Source: an uncultured Eubacterium sp.
Lineage (GTDB): Bacteria > Bacillota_A > Clostridia > Lachnospirales > Lachnospiraceae
Reading direction: 5' to 3'
DNA length: 11,590 bases
Assembly (NCBI GenBank): GCA_947653505.1
Contig: CANTHI010000053.1
Location: 1-11,590 of the forward strand
Positions 6,149-11,590 of the stretch are shown one piece after another. A program made the translations under genes and the position numbers. Within the stretch, counting starts at the first letter, position 1. Each line of letters begins with the position of its first letter. The notes under the pieces were generated by a model. It ran no database searches, was not told the DNA's origin, and worked only from the letters and a program-made list of their open reading frames with translations.

Positions 6149-8305
6149 ATGAAGAAACACAAAGGGCGGGTAACAATACCTACGGATATGGACGTCGTAG
6201 CGGATACGATACGACTGGCAGAAAAATGGGGTGCGGACGCGGTCCGTGACTGTGACGGCACGGAATTTCCGGTAGAGTTAAAGGATGCGGGACTGAAGGT
6301 TTATGCGACTTATTATACGACCAGAAAAGACAATGAATGGGCGAAGGCGCACCCACAGGAAATCCAGCAGATGTATGTGATGACTCCTTTTTATACAGCG
6401 TTTGACCAGCAGCTTCGGATTCCGCTGATGAAGGGTCTGCATCCGGATCTGCTGATGCCCAATACGAGAGATGACATTACCCGCTGGTGGGAAGTGGTGG
6501 ACCGCAGTACCGGCGGGGTTGTGCCGGTTGCGGACTGGAGCTATGACGAAGCGGGCGGGGAAGTAGTTGTGAAAAGTATACCGTTTCATGATTATACGGT
6601 CAGCTTTCTTGCGTATATTATCTGGGATCCGGTGCATATGTATAATGCGACGGTAAATAACTGGCAGGATGTAGAGCATCAGATGACGTTTGATGTACGC
6701 CAGCCTGAAACGCGCGCCTTTACCATGCGGCGGCTGGAACAGTTTATCAAAGAGCATCCATATGTGGACGTGCTGCGGTATACGACGTTTTTCCATCAGT
6801 TTACGCTCCTGTTTGATGAGCAGCGCCGGGAAAAATATGTAGACTGGTATGGTTATTCCGCGTCGGTCAGTCCTTATATTTTGGAGCAGTTTGAGCAGGA
6901 GGCGGGGTACCCGTTCCGGCCGGAATATATCATTGATGAAGGGTATTACAATGGCCAGTACCGGATCCCGTCGAAAGAATATCTGGATTTTATCGCGTTT
7001 CAGACAAGAGAAGTGGCAAAGCTTGTAAAAGAAATGGTGGATATTACCCATGCGCATCAGAAAGAAGCGATGATGTTTTTAGGGGATCACTGGATCGGAA
7101 CGGAGCCATATCTGGAGGAATTTGCAAAAACCGGACTGGATGCGGTGGTAGGCAGTGTGGGGAATGGCGCGACGCTGCGTCTGATCAGCGATATCGAAGG
7201 CGTATCTTACACCGAAGGACGCCTGTTGCCGTACTTCTTTCCGGATACGTTTTACGAAGGAGGCGACCCGTTAAAAGAAGCAAAAGAAAACTGGGTGACT
7301 GCAAGGCGCGCGATTCTGCGCAAGCCGGTTGACCGGATCGGGTATGGCGGATATCTGAAGCTGGCGCTGGATTTTCCGGAATTTGTGGATTATGTGGAAG
7401 CCGTCTGCGAGGAGTTCCGTCAGCTGTATGAGCATATCGCGGGCAGCAGGCCTTATTGCGCCGGAAAAGTCGCGGTACTCAACTGCTGGGGAAAAATGCG
7501 TTCCTGGGGATGTCACATGGTGCACCACGCGATTTATTTTCCACAGAATTATTCCTACGCAGGCGTCATGGAAGCACTTTCCGGCGCTCCGTTTGATGTC
7601 AGCTTTATCAGCTTTTCGGATATCAGGAATCAGCCAGAGCTGTTAAAGCAGTTTGATGTGCTGATCAATGTGGGAGATGCGGATACAGCCCATACCGGAG
7701 GGGAATGGTGGTGTGATCCTGTGATCTCATGCGCAGTCAGACAGTTTGTATATGAAGGCGGAGGCATCATCGGAATCGGCGAACCTTCGGCGCACCAGGC
7801 AAACGGCCGCTTCTTCCAGCTGGCGGGTGTATTTGGTGTGGAAGAAGAACGCGGCTTTACACTTGGCTATGACAAATACAACTGGGAACAGCATCCGCAT
7901 TTTATCACGGAGGACGTAACCGGTGCGCTGGATTTTGGAGAGGGAAAGAAAAATATCTACGCGCTGGAAGGAACAGAGATTTTAATAGAACAGAACCGGA
8001 ATGTCCAGCTTGCCGTAAACAGCTTTGGCAAAGGACGCGCGGTCTATATCAGCGGGCTTCCGTACAATTTTGCAAATAACCGTCTGCTGCACCGGGCAAT
8101 TTTATGGAGCGCGGGGGCGCAGGACAGGCTCTGCCGCTGGTTTTCTGAAAATATATATGTGGAAGTACATGCATATGTGGAACGCGGCAGATACTGCGTG
8201 GTAAATAATACGGATGAATCGCAGGACACCGTCATCTACCGCGGGGACGGTTCCAGCTTCGCGCTTACGCTGGAGCCGGATCAGATTCTCTGGTATGAGA
8301 TTTAG
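6149..8305 (+). CDS. lnpA: GH112 beta-1,3-galactosyl-N-acetylhexosamine phosphorylase
   Basis: This 718-residue enzyme belongs to GH112, which splits Gal-beta-1,3-GalNAc (galacto-N-biose) or Gal-beta-1,3-GlcNAc (lacto-N-biose) with inorganic phosphate into Gal-1-P and free HexNAc in the cytoplasm. Diagnostic stretches are WGADAVRDCDGTEFP, YYTTRKDNEWAKAHP and FLGDHWIGTEPY. The order is a TIM-barrel catalytic domain (about 1-430), a Rossmann-like domain (about 435-640) and a C-terminal beta domain. The aspartate in GDHWIG is residue 313 from this start, the same number as the general acid of the Bifidobacterium longum enzyme. An earlier in-frame ATG at 6134 is rejected because the GGAGGG ribosome site (6136-6141) lies inside its first codons and is 7 bases from 6149. 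It follows nahK, so the pair forms the salvage core of the lnp pathway. Some GH112 enzymes act on galactosyl-rhamnose, but the nahK neighbour favours a HexNAc substrate. Confidence 0.94.
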   Translation: MKKHKGRVTIPTDMDVVADTIRLAEKWGADAVRDCDGTEFPVELKDAGLKVYATYYTTRKDNEWAKAHPQEIQQMYVMTPFYTAFDQQLRIPLMKGLHPDLLMPNTRDDITRWWEVVDRSTGGVVPVADWSYDEAGGEVVVKSIPFHDYTVSFLAYIIWDPVHMYNATVNNWQDVEHQMTFDVRQPETRAFTMRRLEQFIKEHPYVDVLRYTTFFHQFTLLFDEQRREKYVDWYGYSASVSPYILEQFEQEAGYPFRPEYIIDEGYYNGQYRIPSKEYLDFIAFQTREVAKLVKEMVDITHAHQKEAMMFLGDHWIGTEPYLEEFAKTGLDAVVGSVGNGATLRLISDIEGVSYTEGRLLPYFFPDTFYEGGDPLKEAKENWVTARRAILRKPVDRIGYGGYLKLALDFPEFVDYVEAVCEEFRQLYEHIAGSRPYCAGKVAVLNCWGKMRSWGCHMVHHAIYFPQNYSYAGVMEALSGAPFDVSFISFSDIRNQPELLKQFDVLINVGDADTAHTGGEWWCDPVISCAVRQFVYEGGGIIGIGEPSAHQANGRFFQLAGVFGVEEERGFTLGYDKYNWEQHPHFITEDVTGALDFGEGKKNIYALEGTEILIEQNRNVQLAVNSFGKGRAVYISGLPYNFANNRLLHRAILWSAGAQDRLCRWFSENIYVEVHAYVERGRYCVVNNTDESQDTVIYRGDGSSFALTLEPDQILWYEI

Positions 8306-8350
8306 AAACTGATAATTCCTAAAATTCAGGTTTGGAAAGGAGCGTATGGA

Positions 8351-8431
8351 ATGGAGGGGACAGGACTGAAAAAGCAGGATACAAAAGGAGATGAAAAGCT
8401 CCATTCAGTCGGAAGGAACTGTGCTTTATGA
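8351..8431 (+). other. Possible 26-codon ORF coupled to the HEPN gene
   Basis: An ATG at 8351 lies 8 bases after a good AAAGGAG site (8336-8342) and opens a 26-codon frame (begins MEGTGLKKQD) whose TGA overlaps the ATG of the next gene as ATGA. Spacing and overlap are those of translational coupling. The peptide is hydrophilic, has no recognisable domain, and is in a different frame from the nucleotidyltransferase-like tail at 8370-8438. It may be the surviving translation start of a deleted upstream gene rather than a functional peptide. Confidence 0.3.
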
Positions 8432-8441
8432 AGAAATTTGA
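8370..8441 (+). pseudogene. C-terminal remnant of an MNT-type nucleotidyltransferase (putative antitoxin)
   Basis: Between a stop at 8367 and the TGA at 8439-8441 this frame reads KSRIQKEMK followed by SSIQSEGTVLYEEI. The ending EG-x-x-LYE is what I recognise as a common C-terminus of small minimal nucleotidyltransferases (HI0073/MNT type), the usual partners of HI0074-type HEPN proteins. It overlaps the HEPN start by 14 bases, as in compact toxin-antitoxin pairs. The GSxxxxxxxxSDxD catalytic core is absent from the whole window, so at most the last ~20 codons survive. The stretch is short and the call rests on motif memory plus context. Confidence 0.4.
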
Positions 8442-8832
8442 TAACTATGTTTCCCATCTGAGGGTGCTGGAGCATGCGGATGGGGAGGATCGGAGCAATG
8501 CATTTATTGTAAGCGGAATAATTGATAAATTTTCTATTCAGTTTGAACTGGGATGGAAGGTGTTAAAGCAGCTGTTAGCCTATGAAGGCAGACCGGTATC
8601 TGCAACAGGTTCCCCGAGAAGCATTATCAAAGAAGCTTACGCGGTATATCCGTTTTTTTGCGGAGAACTCTGGCTGGATATGCTGCGGGATAGAAATGAT
8701 ATGACACATATATATGACGGAAACGCGGCAGAGAAGCTGGTAAGCCGTATTCTGGAGCTTTATATTCCGCAGTTTCAGATGCTGGAAAAAGAACTGCCTG
8801 ATCAGTATGGGGATATTCTGAATACAATATAA
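8428..8832 (+). CDS. HEPN-domain, HI0074-type nucleotidyltransferase substrate-binding protein (orphan)
   Basis: This 134-residue all-helical protein matches the HI0074/NTase substrate-binding branch of the HEPN superfamily: KKFDNYVSHL at the start, FELGWKVLKQLL, TGSPRSIIKEAY, then RDRNDMTHIYD. Such proteins pair with a small nucleotidyltransferase in MNT-HEPN modules. In the characterised HepT-MntA type, HEPN is an RNase toxin whose R-x4-H-x-Y motif is both catalytic and the site of AMPylation. Here the motif is R89-x4-H94-x-Y96 and looks intact. No complete nucleotidyltransferase is found on either side, only a possible tail at 8370-8441. The start has a GGAAGGA site about 10 bases upstream. 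The next gene starts 15 bases after its stop and may be co-transcribed. Whether this subfamily is toxic is not established; an accessory or domesticated role is possible. Confidence 0.82.
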   Translation: MKKFDNYVSHLRVLEHADGEDRSNAFIVSGIIDKFSIQFELGWKVLKQLLAYEGRPVSATGSPRSIIKEAYAVYPFFCGELWLDMLRDRNDMTHIYDGNAAEKLVSRILELYIPQFQMLEKELPDQYGDILNTI

Positions 8833-8847
8833 AAAGGAGAACTGTTT

Positions 8848-9360
8848 ATGTACAATTACCGGATCATCGCGCAGGTGATCAGAAAACCAAAAGCCATGTC
8901 CGGCCTGCTGAAAAAGGTTATGCTTTTGTTTGCCATATTCTTTATTCTGCTTGGCATTATGATCTCACAGGGGTTTATGCTTCCGGGCTTCCTGCTTGTC
9001 CTGCTGTATTTTTTTTACAGTGTACTGAGCCAGAAAGAATATGAGTACGTTCTGGAGGGCAGTACGCTTACGATCGATGTGATTTTAGGAAAGCGCTACC
9101 GGAGGACAGCACACGTTCTGGAGCTGGGCACAATGGAGGTTACGGCTCCGAACCGGCATGACGCGGTAGCCAGATACCGCAAAGACACCGGTACGGTCAG
9201 CCTTCCAAAATATGACTATACTTCTTATGAAAAAGATACACCGTTTTATACGATGATCATTATGGAAAATAAGCAGAAAATCAAGCTGCTTTTAGACCTT
9301 ACGGATGAGATGCTGCAGGCGCTGAAAAAAAGCTATCCGGACAGGGTACATTTGTCGTAA
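8848..9360 (+). CDS. Small membrane protein of unknown function (two N-terminal TM helices)
   Basis: This 170-residue protein has a basic N-terminus, two hydrophobic helices (about 22-40 and 43-62) forming a hairpin, then a soluble C-terminal part of about 105 residues. The soluble part is predicted beta-rich at first (EYEYVLEGSTLTIDVILGKR, then alternating strands) and ends in an amphipathic helix (LDLTDEMLQALKKSYPDRV). The layout resembles small YcxB-like/PH-like membrane proteins common in Lachnospiraceae (possibly DUF6106), but I cannot confirm the family. A GGAG site about 9 bases upstream supports the start. It lies 15 bases after the HEPN gene and may be in the same transcript; there is no functional hint linking it to the toxin-like gene or the sugar locus. 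Reading frame and topology are reliable; function is unknown. Confidence 0.75.
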   Translation: MYNYRIIAQVIRKPKAMSGLLKKVMLLFAIFFILLGIMISQGFMLPGFLLVLLYFFYSVLSQKEYEYVLEGSTLTIDVILGKRYRRTAHVLELGTMEVTAPNRHDAVARYRKDTGTVSLPKYDYTSYEKDTPFYTMIIMENKQKIKLLLDLTDEMLQALKKSYPDRVHLS

Positions 9361-9422
9361 GAGATTCTAAGGAACTGTAAATAAATAACTTTTAATAGTG
9401 CCTGTCTTTTTCTCCGATAGCA

Positions 9423-9492
9423 CTGCTTAAAAATCAGTTATATAGCCCGCTACAGCGTGCCCCCTTAGGGTATGCGCCTGATTTTTAAGCAG
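9423..9492. repeat. Long stem-loop with two nested hairpins
   Basis: CTGCTTAAAAATCAG (9423-9437) and CTGATTTTTAAGCAG (9478-9492) are perfect 15-base inverted arms. The 40-base interior folds further: CGC/GCG around TACA (9448-9457) and CCC/GGG around TTA (9462-9470), giving a three-way, clover-like fold. It lies 62 bases after the membrane-protein gene. It could act as a bidirectional transcription barrier, but the long perfect arms and nested hairpins look more like a dispersed palindromic repeat or structured RNA than a plain terminator. Confidence 0.6.
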
Positions 9493-9514
9493 CACTCCCG
9501 AATCATATTCTTAC

Positions 9515-9557
9515 GGAACGCGCGGCTTATGCCCATTGGGGCGGCCCTGCGCGTTCC
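9515..9557. repeat. Second nested stem-loop repeat
   Basis: GGAACGCGC (9515-9523) pairs with GCGCGTTCC (9549-9557). Inside are GGC (9524-9526) with GCC (9544-9546) and GCCC (9531-9534) with GGGC (9539-9542), giving one long interrupted stem. It is GC-rich and lacks a following T-run. It is the middle of three consecutive structured blocks in this intergenic region and may belong to the same repeat as 9423-9492 or to a separate one. Confidence 0.55.
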
Positions 9558-9574
9558 TGACCCGTGAAAAGTAA

Positions 9575-9727
9575 CTCCGCCTGTAACAGTTCAGGCAGGT
9601 CTGCGCATGTACTGCGCTGACCGTATGAAAATGTAGTGGTTGCAGGTATCCAGCCCATCGCGAAGCGATTCCGGGATGGCTGGATACGTAACAGTTCAAT
9701 GGGTTATCTGAACTGTTACCTCCGCCT
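9575..9727. repeat. 8-bp target-site duplication flanking the MITE
   Basis: CTCCGCCT occurs at 9575-9582 immediately before, and at 9720-9727 immediately after, the element at 9583-9719. A perfect 8-bp direct repeat exactly abutting perfect terminal inverted repeats is the classic mark of transposition. Removing the element and one copy rejoins the flanks without a gap. Confidence 0.75.
9583..9719. mobile_element. 137-bp MITE-like element with IS66-type ends
   Basis: The element begins GTAACAGTTCAG (9583-9594) and ends CTGAACTGTTAC (9708-9719), perfect 12-bp terminal inverted repeats, and is flanked by the 8-bp duplication CTCCGCCT. Ends starting GTAA with 8-bp duplications are the signature of IS66-family elements, so a transposase of that family probably moved it in trans; it is too short to code for one. 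The interior is almost all stem-loop: GGTC-T-GCGCA / TGCGC-T-GACC (9598-9622); GTATCCAGCC / GGCTGGATAC (9646-9655, 9678-9687) enclosing ATCGC-GAA-GCGAT (9657-9669); and GTAACAGTTCA / TGAACTGTTAC (9688-9719), which makes the right end palindromic. The ends and duplication are seen directly; the IS66 link is inferred. Confidence 0.72.
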
Positions 9728-9759
9728 GCCATAGTTTTTATATTTTTTTAAGAAAAGCC

Positions 9760-9793
9760 TTTCTATTTTTCAGATAATGGTGTATAATACACC
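9760..9793 (+). promoter_or_regulatory. Candidate rho promoter with palindromic -10 region
   Basis: A perfect TATAAT (9783-9788) lies in the perfect palindrome GGTGTAT-A-ATACACC (9779-9793). The best -35 at 17-base spacing, TTTCTA (9760-9765), is weak. Transcription would start near 9795, giving a leader of about 115 bases before rho, long enough for the autoregulation known for rho in other bacteria. The palindrome may be a binding site or chance. Confidence 0.5.
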
Positions 9794-9908
9794 TAATCAC
9801 GTATCTATAGTCAGATTGAATTCACAGTTTTGTTCAAACAGACTTCAGCAATTTTTATGGCATTCGGATTAAATAATCCCAATATTACGAAGATTAAGGA
9901 GAATTTTA

Positions 9909-11525
9909 ATGAGGGAAAAATATGAAACATTGTCTTTGGCCGTGCTAAGAGAGCTTGCAAAAGCGCGTGGACTAAAAGGCGTCAGTGGATTAAAGAAATC
10001 AGATCTGATTGATCGGATGGTAACAGAGGATGAAAAGCTCAAAGAACAGACCGGACAGGTAAAAACGGAAGCAGAGTCACAGCAGGCTCCGGAGGGAAAG
10101 GCTGGGGAGCCTTTAAGAGCAGGGGATGAAAAGAAACAGCCGGACAAGCCAGATGCTGAAACAGAACGTCCAGAGACTGTGAACCGTACAGAAAAGGCAA
10201 ATAGAGCAGAACGTCCGGACCGGCAGAACCGTACAGAACAGAACCGTCCGGATCGCGGTGAACAGCAGAACCGTACAGAACAGAACCGTCCGGATCGCGG
10301 TGAACAGCAAAACCGTACAGAACAGCAGGGACAGCAGGCGTCCAGGGATGCGAGACCGCGCAGACAGGAGGATAATAAGGAAGATATTAATCCGGAGCTG
10401 GACAGCGGTGTTACGGCGGACGGGATTTTAGAGGTGATGCCGGATGGATATGGGTTTATCCGGTGTGAGAATTATCTGCCGGGTGAGCATGATGTATATG
10501 TATCGCCGTCGCAGATCCGTCGTTTTGGCTTAAAAACAGGGGATATTGTGCGCGGAAATACAAGGATTAAGACACAGGGCGAGAAGTTCAGCGCTTTGTT
10601 ATACATTACGACGATTAATGGCTATCATCCGTCTGTGGTTGCACAAAGGAGAAATTTTGAGGATCTGACTCCGGTGTTTCCAAATGAAAGACTGCGGCTG
10701 GAGACCAACCGGACGACGACCTCTATGCGGATCGTAGATCTTGTATCCCCGATCGGCAAAGGACAGCGTGGGATGATCGTATCTCCGCCGAAAGCTGGTA
10801 AGACAACGCTGCTAAAGCAGATCGCACAGGCAGTCAAGGTAAACAATCCGGAAATTCATCTGATTATTCTGCTGATTGACGAGCGTCCGGAAGAAGTGAC
10901 AGATATTAAAGAAGCGATTGAAGGAAATAATGTAGAGGTTATTTATTCTACGTTTGATGAGCTGCCGGAGCATCACAAGCGTGTGTCGGAAATGGTGATA
11001 GAGCGTGCAAAACGTCTGGTCGAGCATAAACAGGATGTGCTGATTCTTTTGGACAGTATTACACGTCTGGCCAGAGCTTATAATCTGACCGTTCCGCCAA
11101 GCGGCCGTACGCTTTCCGGTGGTCTGGATCCTGCTGCGCTGCATATGCCGAAGCGGTTCTTTGGCGCAGCCAGAAATATGCGCGAGGGTGGCAGTCTGAC
11201 TGTGCTTGCATCTGCGCTGGTAGATACTGGCAGTAAGATGGATGACGTGATTTATGAGGAATTTAAAGGCACTGGTAATATGGAACTGGTGTTAGACCGC
11301 AAGCTGTCCGAGCGGCGTGTATTCCCTGCGATTGATATCGTAAAATCCGGTACGCGCAGAGAGGATCTTCTGCTGGACAGGGAAGAAAGAGAAGCGGTGG
11401 ATATTATGCGCAAAGGCATTAATGGTATGAAAACAGATGAAGCAGTGGAAAATATTTTAAATATGTTTTCACACACAGGCAATAACCGTGATTTTATACA
11501 GCTGGTGAAAAAGCGCAGGGTATAA
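9909..11525 (+). CDS. rho: Transcription termination factor Rho
   Basis: The 538-residue protein is a hexameric RNA-dependent ATPase that ends transcription. In order: a Rho_N SAP-like helical domain (about 1-38, [17 protein letters not shown]); a long charged, Gln/Asn/Arg/Glu-rich insert (about 40-165); the cold-shock-fold primary RNA-binding domain (about 168-240, [21 protein letters not shown]); and the ATPase core with Walker A PPKAGKTT (293-300), DERPEEVTD with the catalytic glutamate, Walker [11 protein letters not shown] (378-387), the Q-loop [22 protein letters not shown] region and the R-loop KSGTRRED. Every core motif is intact. AAGGAG (9896-9901) sits 7 bases before the ATG. The insert makes it longer than E. 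coli Rho (419). Comparable inserts in Clostridium botulinum and Bacteroides Rho are reported to form prion-like or condensate assemblies; this one carries tandem repeats. It has its own promoter and sits between two members of the GTAACAGTTCAG repeat family. Confidence 0.98.
   Translation: MREKYETLSLAVLRELAKARGLKGVSGLKKSDLIDRMVTEDEKLKEQTGQVKTEAESQQAPEGKAGEPLRAGDEKKQPDKPDAETERPETVNRTEKANRAERPDRQNRTEQNRPDRGEQQNRTEQNRPDRGEQQNRTEQQGQQASRDARPRRQEDNKEDINPELDSGVTADGILEVMPDGYGFIRCENYLPGEHDVYVSPSQIRRFGLKTGDIVRGNTRIKTQGEKFSALLYITTINGYHPSVVAQRRNFEDLTPVFPNERLRLETNRTTTSMRIVDLVSPIGKGQRGMIVSPPKAGKTTLLKQIAQAVKVNNPEIHLIILLIDERPEEVTDIKEAIEGNNVEVIYSTFDELPEHHKRVSEMVIERAKRLVEHKQDVLILLDSITRLARAYNLTVPPSGRTLSGGLDPAALHMPKRFFGAARNMREGGSLTVLASALVDTGSKMDDVIYEEFKGTGNMELVLDRKLSERRVFPAIDIVKSGTRREDLLLDREEREAVDIMRKGINGMKTDEAVENILNMFSHTGNNRDFIQLVKKRRV
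10224..10325 (+). repeat. 42-bp tandem repeat (2.4 copies) within rho
   Basis: Two identical 42-base units (10224-10265 and 10266-10307) are followed by a partial third (10308-10325, one base changed). The unit is a multiple of three, so each copy adds 14 residues containing [14 protein letters not shown] to the disordered insert. Identity at every third position points to recent duplication, and unit number probably varies among strains. Confidence 0.9.
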
Positions 11526-11537
11526 GCATGACTGTTA

Positions 11538-11590
11538 GTAACAGTTCAGATACCTGCACTGTTACTGAAAAAATCCATTGAAAATCGCTT
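11538..11590. mobile_element. End of a second element of the GTAACAGTTCAG family (runs off the window)
   Basis: GTAACAGTTCAG (11538-11549) starts 12 bases after the rho stop. Read rightwards it matches the right end of the 9583-9719 element read inwards: both begin GTAACAGTTCAGATA, then CC, then ACTGTTAC, forming a palindromic end (AGTAACAGT 11537-11545 / ACTGTTACT 11558-11566). The sequence then diverges. The other end lies outside, so whether this is another MITE, a full IS66-type element or a solo end is unknown. If it is an insertion, the duplication would be GACTGTTA (11530-11537). Confidence 0.6.

Noticed and set aside
6278..7057. Minus-strand 259-codon frame inside the GH112 gene
   Set aside because: It is antisense to conserved GH112 barrel sequence and its product looks like arbitrary back-translation; a shadow frame.
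9423..9492. Clover-like fold as a tRNA
   Set aside because: There is no CCA-type acceptor end, T-loop GGTTCRA or anticodon arm; the stem pattern is a nested palindrome, not a tRNA.
9511..9732. Minus-strand 73-codon open frame over the intergenic repeats
   Set aside because: It lies across the MITE and the stem-loop repeat, has no ribosome site I can see and its composition follows the palindromes; it is a by-product of GC-rich repeats.
10224..10325. Direct repeats as a CRISPR array
   Set aside because: The units are contiguous with no spacers, are a multiple of three and lie in frame within rho.

Overview
The window looks like chromosomal DNA of a gut-type Lachnospiraceae (Clostridia, Bacillota). 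The clues are moderate GC with Gram-positive ribosome binding sites, a clostridial Rho with a long hydrophilic insert, and a GH112 phosphorylase/NahK pair as found in glycan-foraging Firmicutes and bifidobacteria. No genus can be assigned from the sequence alone.

Positions 1-6148 and the gene that follows form a galactoside / host-glycan utilisation locus. Reading leftwards are a GH2 beta-galactosidase (lacZ-type, 795-3830) and the N-terminal half of a GPH/MelB-type sugar symporter (24-710) that stops in all three frames just after its sixth membrane segment. Divergently, reading rightwards, are an AraC-family regulator (4022-4885), an N-acetylhexosamine 1-kinase (nahK, best start 4970, to 6058) and a GH112 galacto-N-biose/lacto-N-biose phosphorylase (best start 6149, to 8305). 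The phosphorylase would split Gal-beta-1,3-HexNAc (mucin core 1 or type-1 milk glycan disaccharides) into Gal-1-P and HexNAc, and the kinase would turn the HexNAc into HexNAc-1-P. The uridylyltransferase and epimerase that normally complete this route are not in the window. The lacZ/araC gap carries back-to-back promoters whose -35 boxes are the two arms of one inverted repeat, so one bound regulator could govern both directions.

Positions 8306-9360 hold a HEPN protein of the HI0074 type whose usual nucleotidyltransferase partner is absent, except for what looks like its last ~20 codons just upstream and overlapping, and a small two-helix membrane protein of unknown function.

Positions 9361-9908 hold no credible gene but are dense in structure: two long stem-loop repeats (9423-9492, 9515-9557), then a 137-bp MITE-like element (9583-9719) with 12-bp terminal inverted repeats starting GTAA and an 8-bp target duplication, matching the signature of IS66-family elements. 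The rho promoter follows. The rho gene (9909-11525) has a 42-bp tandem repeat in its linker-coding region. Twelve bases after its stop another end of the same repeat family begins (11538) and runs off the window, so rho is bracketed by two members.

The most interesting points are the MITE family bracketing rho, the orphaned but apparently catalytically intact HEPN toxin-like protein with a fossil antitoxin tail, the mirrored divergent promoter, and the truncated symporter.
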